Below are positions 39,916-49,242 of a stretch of 64,000 bases of DNA, piece by piece. The notes under the pieces were generated by a model. That model made no database searches. It was given only the letters and a program-made list of their open reading frames with translations, and had not been told where the DNA came from. Origin of the DNA: Chrysophaeum taylorii. Taxonomy: Eukaryota > Sar > Pelagophyceae > Pelagomonadales > Pelagomonadaceae. The DNA lies in NCBI GenBank assembly GCA_029834535.1, contig JAQMWT010000441.1:1-64000 (forward strand), read 5' to 3'. The number at the start of each line of letters is the position of its first letter. Within the stretch, counting starts at the first letter, position 1. The position numbers and the translations under genes were made by a program.

Positions 39916-41693
39916 TGAGGATATAATGTTGATGATGTGGGGGAAGACGCGGACCAGAATGAGGAGCACAAGAACGAGCCGATGTCGATGCTGACGTCGA
40001 ACACGCCCGGCAGAACTGGATGATCAATCAGGGAAACACCTTGCTCGGCGCGGACGAGACGGACAAAGTTTTACTACTACTACGCATGATTATGAATTTC
40101 ATTGCGGCGACCCACCCGAGACCGAGTTCGAAAAAGCCGGGAGCAGCATAATCCCCGAAAACTCTTCGAAGAGGGGTGCTGATGAGGAAGAACAAGACGA
40201 AGATGCCGAGGTCGTTTACATCGCCTTATAGGCAAGAAATCGGAACATCATCTAATCATCTACACTGACTCCTCCGAGCGCAAAAGCGTCAAAAAAAAAA
40301 AGGCGTTCACTTCACCAAAGACTCACGATCGCCACGTAGGGCGACGTGTTCACTTCAAATCACTTCACCAGACTTGCGTGGTGACCGTGGTGACGTGGTT
40401 CACGTAAGTTCGCGCGGCTTAGTGAATTAATTCCCAGCGCGCGCTGGCTAAAAACTTGATGAAGACAATTCGAGGGCTGAGTGGCTCGTTAGCTTGCTAC
40501 ACGTCACCAACCACGTAAGCGTAGCCATTATTGAAAAAGTCGGGTTAGGTCACTCACTACACGTCAAGGTCGCGCGAGACTACTATATGCCTCGCCGTCG
40601 GGATTTGGTGCAGGCGACAATCGTGCGGAGGAGGCAGCGGTGGCCGAAGAAAAGGCAGACGCTGCCAAGAATCGACGCACGTGTTTCGAGCCGAGGTGAC
40701 ACCCCCGTGGCGATGCCGCACCCGAAGGAATGTCGTCGCGGCGCCGCCGCGTCCATTTCAGCGAGAACTGGTGTGACGTCAGCGCCTTTGCCTAGTAATG
40801 GGAGTTTAGGATCCATACCCCAGAAGACGCGAAAGATGGTCTGTTTATCGCAAACCGGTCGACCTCCTGAGGAATCGTGCCAAGGAGAACAACCTCGACG
40901 CTGCTTCGAGCATCGCCAGACTTGCGACGATTTCAAATGCTACTAATGTTCGGCACGAAGCGTTTCGCTTCAAGCCGCGAGGACAGCTCTGCCTTCCGCT
41001 AACCAGCTCGCCCTTCCACTGTCGATCAACCAGCGCCTGAAGCGTCAGTCAACGACGAAGAACTGGCCCACAACGCTGCTGACGAAGAAAAGAATTCTAT
41101 CCGGCGACGACCGTCGAGGCCTTCAACGAGACAACGTCGTTCCTGCACCCGCGTACGCAGGGCCATAGTTCCAGCAGCCCTACCGTTCCCGCCCTCCAAG
41201 TCATCTCCGCGCCCCCTGTGGATACGGCGCGCTCAAGTTGAATCCGACTCGGGTCGACGCGCGACCGCAACCCCGACGCCTCGACCAAGCAAAAAAAAAA
41301 CAAGGATCCACGGGTGCTCGCTTGAGACAGAGCGATCCAATCGCCGCTGGCAAGCGCGGGCAGCACGTCCGCAAGATGACGGCGGATTTTTTTTTTTTCG
41401 GGTGGACACAGCTCAGTACGTGCCAGGCAACCCGTCCAGCCGGGTTAGGTGAGGTCGCTCGTGGTGCCTGATTTCGATGATCCTCGCGCTCTTGGCGTCG
41501 ACCGCAGATATAGAGGGTGCGGCGGAAGAGCGACCTGTCCTTGGTTGAAAAGGGGGATTCTTGTTTCTAGAGATGTGGGAGGATAGGCACACCCTCGTTC
41601 GTTCCTTCTTTCTTTCAAAGATCCCCCCCTCGAGGAGAGACGCGTTTTGGGAGGCTCAACATCAAGTTGAAGTAGTAGGTGTGGCGCGGAGAG
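39916..41693. other. Intergenic region, no gene recognised
   Basis: Several frames of 70-160 residues occur on both strands, none with a recognised domain. Poly-A runs lie at 40291-40301 and 41290-41299, and a poly-T run at 41387-41399. 40494-40946 stays open on the plus strand for 150 residues, with Cys-rich ends, but reads as low-confidence. Probably decayed repeats. Confidence 0.35.
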
Positions 41694-44081
41694 ATGGTTT
41701 CTTGCACCATCATCATCATCATCGTCGTCGCCCGGGCGATGGTGCCGGTGGTGGTGCGGCGCGGCGCGACACCGAAGCAGTGGCGCACGGCGTTGGATGC
41801 CACTCCCACCAGCTTCGCCGCCGCTCTCGCGCAACGCAGCGTGGATTCGAAGACGAAAAACAACACGGCCGTGACCGACGTGGTGTCGCCGCCAGAGGTG
41901 TTTGTCGCAAACGACGGGCAAGCGCGGCAGCTGTTCGACAACGGCGTTGTGCTGCCGTTAGGGTGGACTGGAGCGTCGGTCCGTCGTCGCACGGGGGCTC
42001 GGTTGTCGCCGGCGAGCGGGCTCCAAGGGTCGAGCTGGCCGGTCGGCGATCCGTCGGCGAATCCCCAGGAGATCAGTTTGTTCACGCGCAAGGACTGGCT
42101 CGTCGGGATCAAGGATGACCTCAAGAGACGCACCAAGGTCTACGGAAGCGACTGGACGGACGGGTTCCGGTCGCCGGGGAAGACGATCGGCGCGATCGCC
42201 TTTTTGTACTTTGCGGTTCTCGCGCCGGCCGTCGCCTTCGGGGGGGTGATGAACCAGGCGACGCAGGGGGCCCTCGGCCCGCGCGAGGTCATCACGTCGT
42301 GCGGGCTCTCGGGGATGGCCTACGCGCTCATTTCCGGCCAGCCGATGACGTTCGTCGCGCCGACCGGGTTGACGCTCGCCTTCATCGGCGCGCTGAGCGC
42401 CTGGACCCAGCGGGCCGGCGTGCCGTTTGCGCCGATGTACGCGTGGTGCGGCCTCTGGACCTCGGCCATTTTGATTCTGCTGGCGAGCTTCAACGCGCCC
42501 GGCCTCCTGCGCTACTGCACGCGATTCACCGAGGACGTCTTCAACGCCCTCCTCGCCTTCAACTTTATCGCCGAGGGCGCAACGCCCGTCCTGAACCTGC
42601 TACTTTCCGCAGCAGCTTCCTCCACGACGATGGCCTCCGACGCGCTCCTGGCGATGAACGCGGCCCTTTTCACCGCGCTCGCCTGCCGAAGGTTCGCGGG
42701 CGCGACGCGCGCGAGATACTTCACGGCGCGCGCGAGATCCCTCGTCGCCGACTTTGGGCCGGCCATCGTTATCATCGCGATGAGCGCGCTTCTGGGCTCC
42801 AAGTCCGCGCGGCGCCTCGGCACGCTCGCGCGCCTCGAGCTCCACCCCGCGGGAGCCGCCGGAGCCGCCGGAGCCTCGCGCCGCGTCTTCGACCTCGTCG
42901 ACCTCTCGCTCCTCGCCGTGCCGTACCGCCTCGTCGCGATCGTCCCTGCCGTCTTCCTCGCCATGCTCTTTTTTCTCGACCACAACATCACCGTCCGCAC
43001 GGTCAACTCGCCCTCGAACAAACTCGTCAAGGGGGTCGCCTACCACCACGACCTCGCCGCGTTGGGCCTCGTCACCGCCTGCGCCAGCCTCCTCGGCCTG
43101 CCGTGGATGTGCTCGGCGACCGTCCAGTCCCTCAACCACGTCCGCGCGCTCTCGACCTACCGCGACGTCGATGACGTCTCCGCGCAACCGCCCGCGGCCG
43201 CGCTCGTGACGCCTCCCAAACCGCAATCCCAGGACGAACCCTTCGCCGCCAAACCCCCGCCCAAGCCCCTCCCGTCCCCCGCCGCCATCATCGAGAAGGC
43301 CAAGGAGGATGCCAAGCTCTCCGTCCTCAACAGCAGCCTTGCTGCCAATCCGCCGCCGCCGCCGAGGGAAAACATGGTCGCTTCCAAGCTCGGCTCGGCC
43401 AACGTCTCGGCAGCGTCCGATTTTTCTTTGAGACCAGCCAACCCGAACGCGTCGTCGTTCTCTGCCTCGAGCGTAAACTCGACGAGGCCGACCAACGGCA
43501 AGAACGAGACGGCGCCCGTCACCAAGATGGCCGGCGGCGCGACGGCCGTCGCCCTCCTTCAAAAAGAGCAGGAGCTGAGCTCGCGCGCCGCCGCGGGCGC
43601 CGCGAGCAGCTCGAAGATCCTCGCGGGCTACGGCGGCTCCGAGGTCAGCAGCGTCGTCGAAACTCGTCTCACCGGCTTGGTCGTGCACCTCTGCGTCCTC
43701 GCCTCCCTCGCGGCCGCGCCCGTGCTCTCTGAGGTCCCCCTCGCCGTCGTCTGGGGCGTCTTCCTCTTCCTCGGCAGCAAGGTCATCGTCGGCAACCAGT
43801 TCGTCGGGAGGTCCAAGGCCCTCTTCCTCGACACCAAACGCCTCGACCCCTCCGAACCCACCGAGCGCGTCATCCTCGAGCTCGGCCGCAAACCCGTTCT
43901 CCGCTACACGGGTGTCCAGGCAGCCTGCCTCGTTGGCCTCTGGCTCCTCAAGCTCAACAAGGCCACCGCCATGATCTTTCCCAGCGTCATCGGAGTCCTC
44001 CTCTACCTCCGAGCCTCCGTCCTCCCAAAAATATTCGCCACGAGGGACCTCCTCACCCTCGACACCGAACTCGACCTCTAG
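41694..44081 (+). CDS. SLC4-family bicarbonate/anion transporter
   Basis: The product has 795 residues from the ATG at 41694. The frame extends upstream only to a GTG at 41679. A hydrophobic N-terminus (C-T-I-I-I-I-I-V-V-A) could be a signal or anchor. The transporter core starts near 150: F-R-S-P-G-K-T-I-G-A-I-A-F-L-Y-F-A, F-G-G-V-M, then G-M-A-Y-A-L-I-S-G-Q-P-M, V-A-P-T-G (the SLC4 'G-A-Q-P-L...G-F-S-G' region), F-N-F-I-A-E-G, and later L-D-H-N-I-T and G-L-P-W-M-C-S-A-T-V-Q-S-L-N-H. A roughly 155-residue Pro/Ala/Ser-rich insert (about 485-650) follows, before V-E-T-R-L-T-G-L and the last four membrane helices. The cytoplasmic N-terminal regulatory domain of animal SLC4 is missing. In algae SLC4 proteins import bicarbonate for the carbon-concentrating mechanism, the likely role here; plasma or plastid-envelope location is open. 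Confidence 0.9.
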   Translation: MVSCTIIIIIVVARAMVPVVVRRGATPKQWRTALDATPTSFAAALAQRSVDSKTKNNTAVTDVVSPPEVFVANDGQARQLFDNGVVLPLGWTGASVRRRTGARLSPASGLQGSSWPVGDPSANPQEISLFTRKDWLVGIKDDLKRRTKVYGSDWTDGFRSPGKTIGAIAFLYFAVLAPAVAFGGVMNQATQGALGPREVITSCGLSGMAYALISGQPMTFVAPTGLTLAFIGALSAWTQRAGVPFAPMYAWCGLWTSAILILLASFNAPGLLRYCTRFTEDVFNALLAFNFIAEGATPVLNLLLSAAASSTTMASDALLAMNAALFTALACRRFAGATRARYFTARARSLVADFGPAIVIIAMSALLGSKSARRLGTLARLELHPAGAAGAAGASRRVFDLVDLSLLAVPYRLVAIVPAVFLAMLFFLDHNITVRTVNSPSNKLVKGVAYHHDLAALGLVTACASLLGLPWMCSATVQSLNHVRALSTYRDVDDVSAQPPAAALVTPPKPQSQDEPFAAKPPPKPLPSPAAIIEKAKEDAKLSVLNSSLAANPPPPPRENMVASKLGSANVSAASDFSLRPANPNASSFSASSVNSTRPTNGKNETAPVTKMAGGATAVALLQKEQELSSRAAAGAASSSKILAGYGGSEVSSVVETRLTGLVVHLCVLASLAAAPVLSEVPLAVVWGVFLFLGSKVIVGNQFVGRSKALFLDTKRLDPSEPTERVILELGRKPVLRYTGVQAACLVGLWLLKLNKATAMIFPSVIGVLLYLRASVLPKIFATRDLLTLDTELDL

Positions 44082-44539
44082 TGGTTCTTGCTTATTAGTA
44101 GGACTTGACTCATAATAGACGAGTTGGACTTAAGAGACGACGACGCACTCTTCTCGCTTTCGTCGCCGCCGCCGCCGCCGCCGCCGTCGTATGGAGGGTG
44201 CGTCCTTCACTCTACTTGGTCGGAAACTTCTTATTCACACACACAGACGGCAGGAAAGAGTGATTCTGAGCGATTTTTGTTTTGATTGGGGCTCGCTGAT
44301 CACCCCCCTACAACCACACGACAACCGCGTCGTCGTCGTCGTCGTAGTGGCCCACTCACCCACATTGAACGAACGGATACGAAGCGAGCTCGCTGTAAGT
44401 GGTTTGCGCCGCAAGAAGGGCGCGGTTCATTCGTGTTGTACAAAAAAGTTGTGCTCTGATAGGGTATGTGGGCCACCCCAACCCTCACCCCCAGACTAAT
44501 AATAATGATAATAATAATAATAATAACCCTACGAAGACG
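44082..44539. promoter_or_regulatory. Spacer between SLC4 and PRP2 genes
   Basis: Holds (GCC)n at 44165-44185 and (CGT)n at 44328-44345. An (AAT)n run lies at 44499-44524, directly upstream of the PRP2 start. The 47-codon extension of the PRP2 frame upstream of 44540 translates this repeat (poly-Asn) and is not conserved in the family. Confidence 0.5.
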
Positions 44540-47500
44540 ATGGCCGGCGCCGATCGTTCTTCTTCTTCGTCGGGGTTGCGCGACTGGGTCTCGGGCGAGC
44601 TCCACCGCGTAGTGGGGTTCTCGGAGGACGAGATCGCGGGGTACGTGGTGTCGCTGCGCGAGCAGGCGCAGAGCCAGACGCAGCTCGAGGAGCTCCTGCG
44701 GTCCGCCGGGATCAAAGACGATGGGTTCGCCACCGAGTTGTGGGCGCGCGGGGGAGAGCCCACGGCGACCGTGGTGCGGGGGCACAAAAGTGCCGTGCGG
44801 CGGAAGCGCACGGTGGAGGATGATGCTTCGGAAGAAGGGTCGGAGGAACAGCGGAAGCTGGCCGAAGCGAGAGCTAGGCAACGAGCTCGAACTTTGTGGT
44901 CGTCGTCGAGAAGCGGCAAAGAAAAAGAAAGGAGTTCGGCGGATGCCGAGCGCGATCGCGACGTTGCCGAACGGGACGCGTTGGTCGAGAGGATGAGAGA
45001 GCGCGACGAGGCGCGGACGCGGAGGCTCGCGACGGACGGTCTGAGCCGCGAACAGGTCGCCGAGCTCGCGCAGCGCGGCGTCGTCGAGACGGAGGATTCC
45101 GAAGTAGCGAGGATGCGGAAACTGAGCCGGCAGGCGTATCTGAACAAGTGGGAGGCCAAGCAACTGGACCTTCTGCAGGCGGAGGTGGACGAGGAGGGCG
45201 TTTTGTTCGAAGGCGAAGAGCTGACGGCCGAGGAGAAACGGCACGCCGAGCTCTCGAAGCAGGTGATCGCGATGGCTCGAGACCGGGAGCGATTCGAAGC
45301 GAGAGACGACGGCTACCGCATCCCCGACGCCTACGAGGACGCGATGGCCGCGAAGAAAATTTCTATCTCCCAGGCGAGGGACGAGGTCCTTAGATCGAGG
45401 TACCGGGAAGAAGCCGAACCCAAGACGGAACAGGAGATATGGGACGAGCGACAGACGTTCCGGGCCGTCGGAAAGAAGAAGAAGTCGCGGTACGACGTCG
45501 ACTCCTCGGAGTACGTCTTTGAGGACCACGTCGAGTTCGTCAAGTCGGCGATGCTCTCGAAGGGCGTCGACGACGACGTACGTCGGGACGACGAAAAGAA
45601 TGCCGCTTCTTCTTCTTCCAAGCCCGCCGCCGCGGTCGAGGCGAAGGAGGTCCTCGCGGAGACTCGCAAACGACTGCCGGTGTTTGCTTACCGCACCGAG
45701 TTCTTGGAAGCCGTCGCCGACAACCAGGTGCTGGTTGTCATCGGGGAAACTGGGTCGGGCAAGACGACGCAACTCCCCCAGTACCTCCACGAAGTGGGGT
45801 ACTCAAAGTTGGGCGCGATCGGCTGCACGCAACCGCGCCGCGTCGCGGCCATGTCGGTCGCCGCGCGAGTGTCTAAGGAGATGGACGTGGTGCTCGGTCG
45901 CGAAGTCGGGTACTCGATCAGATTCGAAGACTGCACGTCGAAAGATACGATCCTCAAATACATGACCGACGGGATGCTGCTTCGCGAATTTCTCGGCGAA
46001 CCCGACCTCGGGTCGTACTCGGTCATGATGATCGACGAAGCGCACGAGAGGACGCTCCATACAGATGTGTTGTTTGGTTTGATTAAGGACGTCGCCAGGT
46101 TTCGAGAAGACATCAAGATCATCATTTCGAGCGCGACCATGAACGCCGACGCGTTTTCGACCTACTTCGACGACGCGGCCATCTTCAACATTCCCGGCCG
46201 GACCTACGACGTCGAGATTCTGTATACGAAAGCCCCCGAAGCTGACTATCTAGATGCGGCCGTGGTGACCGTCCTTCAAACCCACATCACCCAGCCTCCG
46301 GGTGACATCCTAGTCTTTTTCACGGGACAAGAAGAGATCGAGGCCGCCGACGAAATCCTACACGAGAGGACCAAGGGCCTCGGGTCGAGGATCAAGGAGC
46401 TCATTATTTGTCCTATCTACGCATCTCTCCCCTCCGAAATGCAGGCCAAGATCTTCGAGCCGACCCCACCCGGGGCGCGGAAGGTGGTCTTGGGGACGAA
46501 CATCGCCGAAACCTCGCTGACGATCGACGGAATCTGCTTCGTGATCGACGCGGGCTTCTGCAAGCAGAAAACCTACAATCCGAGGTCGGGCGTCGAGTCG
46601 TTGATCGTGACTCCCATTTCGCAAGCGCAAGCGGCACAAAGGGCAGGCCGCGCCGGCCGCACCAGACCGGGAACTTGCTTCCGCCTATACACGGCTTGGG
46701 CTTATCAGCACGAACTCGAAGAAAATACGGTGCCCGAAATCCAGCGCACCAACATGACGAGCGTCGTGCTCATGCTCAAGAGTCTTGGTATCCACGACCT
46801 TCTGCATTTCGACTTCATGGACCCGCCGCCAGCAGAGATGCTCGTACGAGCATTAGAACAACTCTACGCCTTGGGTGCTCTCAACGATCGAGGCGAGCTC
46901 ACGAAACTCGGCCGTCGCATGGCAGAATTTCCGTGCGACCCACAGCTCTCGAAGTCCATTTTGGTTGGCGACAAGTACGGGTGCGTCGCCGAAACTATCA
47001 CCATAGGGGCGATGTTATCTGCTGGAAATGCGGTCTTCCACAGACCCAAAGACCGCGCCGTGCACGCCGACAACGCTCGAATGAACTTTGCCAGAGGAGG
47101 CGGCGGCGACCACCTCGCCTTGCTCCGCGTCTTCACGGAGTGGACCGACTCAGACTACTCGACACAATGGTGCTACGAAAACTACGTCCAAGCGCGCTCC
47201 ATGATGCGTGCCCGCGATATCAGAGACCAGTTCAATCTTCTCTGCGAGCGCGTCGAGCTCGAACTCTCGACCGTCGGCCTAAGCGACGTCCAGGCTGTCC
47301 AGAAAGCCGTCTGCGCGGGCTACTTCTACAATACCGCCAAGCTCGCGTCGTCGGGGGAATACAAGACGGTCAAGCACCACCACACCGTCTTTGTCCACCC
47401 GTCTTCCGTCCTCGCGAACGAAGATGTCATGCCCCGGTGGCTCTGCTTTCACGAACTGGCCTTCACCACTAAAGAGTACATGCGCCATGTCTTTCCAATC

Positions 47501-47629
47501 GAACCCCAGTGGCTCATCGAAATCGCACCACACTATTACCAGCAAAAGGAGCTCGTCGACGCCCGCAAGCACAAAATGCCCAAATCTCAGGGCCTCGCCG
47601 CCGCCGCCGCCGCCGACAACCCCAGATGA
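44540..47629 (+). CDS. DHX16: DEAH-box spliceosomal ATPase PRP2 (DHX16)
   Basis: The product has 1029 residues, close to human DHX16 (1041). The N-terminal third is helical and charged, with Y-E/V-F-E-D-H-V-E-F-V before the helicase core, a PRP2/DHX16 hallmark. Core motifs: Walker A G-E-T-G-S-G-K-T at about 402-409, Q-P-R-R-V-A-A-M-S-V-A motif Ia, D-E-A-H at about 499-502, S-A-T near 531, and Q-R-A-G-R-A-G-R motif VI near 700. Winged-helix, ratchet and OB-fold regions follow (F-D-F-M-D-P-P; A-F-T-T-K-E-Y-M-R near the end). PRP2 uses ATP to convert the Bact spliceosome to the catalytically active form before step 1. I chose the Met at 44540 because homology starts there and the upstream extension is repeat-coded. 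Intronless, on the same strand as SLC4. It shares the region with CWC25 and a Pml1/SNIP1-like gene. Confidence 0.95.
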   Translation: MAGADRSSSSSGLRDWVSGELHRVVGFSEDEIAGYVVSLREQAQSQTQLEELLRSAGIKDDGFATELWARGGEPTATVVRGHKSAVRRKRTVEDDASEEGSEEQRKLAEARARQRARTLWSSSRSGKEKERSSADAERDRDVAERDALVERMRERDEARTRRLATDGLSREQVAELAQRGVVETEDSEVARMRKLSRQAYLNKWEAKQLDLLQAEVDEEGVLFEGEELTAEEKRHAELSKQVIAMARDRERFEARDDGYRIPDAYEDAMAAKKISISQARDEVLRSRYREEAEPKTEQEIWDERQTFRAVGKKKKSRYDVDSSEYVFEDHVEFVKSAMLSKGVDDDVRRDDEKNAASSSSKPAAAVEAKEVLAETRKRLPVFAYRTEFLEAVADNQVLVVIGETGSGKTTQLPQYLHEVGYSKLGAIGCTQPRRVAAMSVAARVSKEMDVVLGREVGYSIRFEDCTSKDTILKYMTDGMLLREFLGEPDLGSYSVMMIDEAHERTLHTDVLFGLIKDVARFREDIKIIISSATMNADAFSTYFDDAAIFNIPGRTYDVEILYTKAPEADYLDAAVVTVLQTHITQPPGDILVFFTGQEEIEAADEILHERTKGLGSRIKELIICPIYASLPSEMQAKIFEPTPPGARKVVLGTNIAETSLTIDGICFVIDAGFCKQKTYNPRSGVESLIVTPISQAQAAQRAGRAGRTRPGTCFRLYTAWAYQHELEENTVPEIQRTNMTSVVLMLKSLGIHDLLHFDFMDPPPAEMLVRALEQLYALGALNDRGELTKLGRRMAEFPCDPQLSKSILVGDKYGCVAETITIGAMLSAGNAVFHRPKDRAVHADNARMNFARGGGGDHLALLRVFTEWTDSDYSTQWCYENYVQARSMMRARDIRDQFNLLCERVELELSTVGLSDVQAVQKAVCAGYFYNTAKLASSGEYKTVKHHHTVFVHPSSVLANEDVMPRWLCFHELAFTTKEYMRHVFPIEPQWLIEIAPHYYQQKELVDARKHKMPKSQGLAAAAAADNPR

Positions 47630-49242
47630 TTTGTTACCTTCTTCGTCATCTTTGATTATGGGAGTTCGAATTGTTGTTGTTGTTGTTGTTGTTGTAAACG
47701 CGGCTTTCTTCTTTCTGGCACCCTGCGGATGTGTGTGAGTGCTTGTGGCGCGTTCGGCTGTGTGGAATTCTTCTTCTTCTTCTTCTTCTTCTTCTTCTTC
47801 TAATCGGGCTGTTGACACACACCTCAGATTTTTTTCCCACGTACAATTATGAAAAAGGCGTCGTCCTAAGAGTGGAGTGCGAATTGGAGGGAGCACAAGC
47901 GTTGAGGGGTTTTGGGAAGTGTCTGGCGACGTGTGTGATGACGTGAAGCGAAATAGTCGAGGGTTATTATTATTAGAGCTCCACAAGCAAGCTCGGGAAG
48001 AATCTAGTGGCAGCAACAGCGCAAAACCTAGGTGGGAGAGGTGCTCGAGCAACGATCATGCAGAGAATCGCGTGTTCAGCAGCGCGGGGGGATCTTTGCA
48101 CGGTGGAGAACAAACAGCTCGATCCTACGCGTGAACTATTCAAAGTTCACGTCATAAAATTTTATGGACTTCCTGTCAGATTATTATGGACAACGAGCTT
48201 CTAGCCGTGCAACTCCCGTCGCGATCTGAATCGCAATAATCGCGGATACCCGGATCTTTCTCGACAGCTTTCCCTCTTCTTCTTCAGAAATCGACGCAGA
48301 CGACGCGCACAGCAAGGAGATCTTCTTATGCCGATACATGATGTTTTTCGCTTACGCGCGTTTCGGACCTCGACGCGCTCTGCTGGACGGCTAGACTGCC
48401 CTTTTCGGATTTGAATGACGCAGACTCGTTATTAATGTCGACCGCCGCGAGAGTCGCCTTATCTTCACCGTCTACAGCTCAACTCTCGCGAGCCGTGATA
48501 CGACGGCACGACGACGAACCTCGTTTCCAAGCGATGCATCCCACGCGATTCGTGCGGGGTATGCTGCTACAAAAGAGGAGATTGCGTCAAAGCAAGATTT
48601 CTTTGTATTGATCAGACCGCGGACGTACGGGACGAACAACGCGCTCGGGATTTTTTTTTCCCGCCGGCGAGGTATTTTGAGTCGCGATCGAAGGTTCTTG
48701 TTCGAGCGGCGAGGGCATTCCGCCGGCGAACCAAGTAGCACGACGACAACCGTGCGGTTTGATGATGTTTAGAGCTTGCGTTGGTGCGTGCTAGCTACAG
48801 TATCTCGTGAACCATCGTCGGTCGCTCGGCTCGCGATTGCGCCGAATTCCGCGTCCGTGCTATGGCAAGCAAGTAAGCTCAAATCAAGGAGACGCGCGTT
48901 GTCGTGGTGATGGCCGATCATCGAAATGAAGGCCTGATATATCTTCGGACACGTCAACCTGGACGCCACCACGTCACGGCAATCGCCGCCCTCCACGCGC
49001 TTTTGCAACCTCAAAGACCACCTTGGCAAACAACGAGTTTGACCTGGGGCATGATATCCTTCGAGGTCGTCGTCGCATGGACCCACATTACGAGACACGA
49101 GGATTAGAGATACTGCTAGCCTTCACACTAGGCGATCGAACGATATGCCCCCACGGCACGGTCCTAGAAGCTGGTCTTCTCGTGACGACACGTGATCCCA
49201 CCTAGCACGCAAATAGGCGATCGCACGTTGCGATAATTAATA
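47630..49242. other. Intergenic region between PRP2 and DDX55, no gene recognised
   Basis: Begins with (TTG)n at 47671-47694 and (TTC)n at 47767-47801. From 47860 to 49240 only frames up to about 110 residues occur, without a recognised domain. 48040-48200 (plus) and 48769-49098 (minus) are the most protein-like. I infer decayed repeats. Confidence 0.4.

Noticed and set aside
42600-43688. 362-residue minus-strand frame
   Set aside because: Antisense shadow of the SLC4 gene; low-complexity R/E/G.
44399-44539. 47-residue N-terminal extension of PRP2
   Set aside because: Encoded partly by an (AAT)n microsatellite (poly-Asn), not conserved in the family.
44300-45790. 496-residue minus-strand frame
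   Set aside because: Antisense to the PRP2 N-terminus and across a repeat-rich spacer; no recognisable fold.
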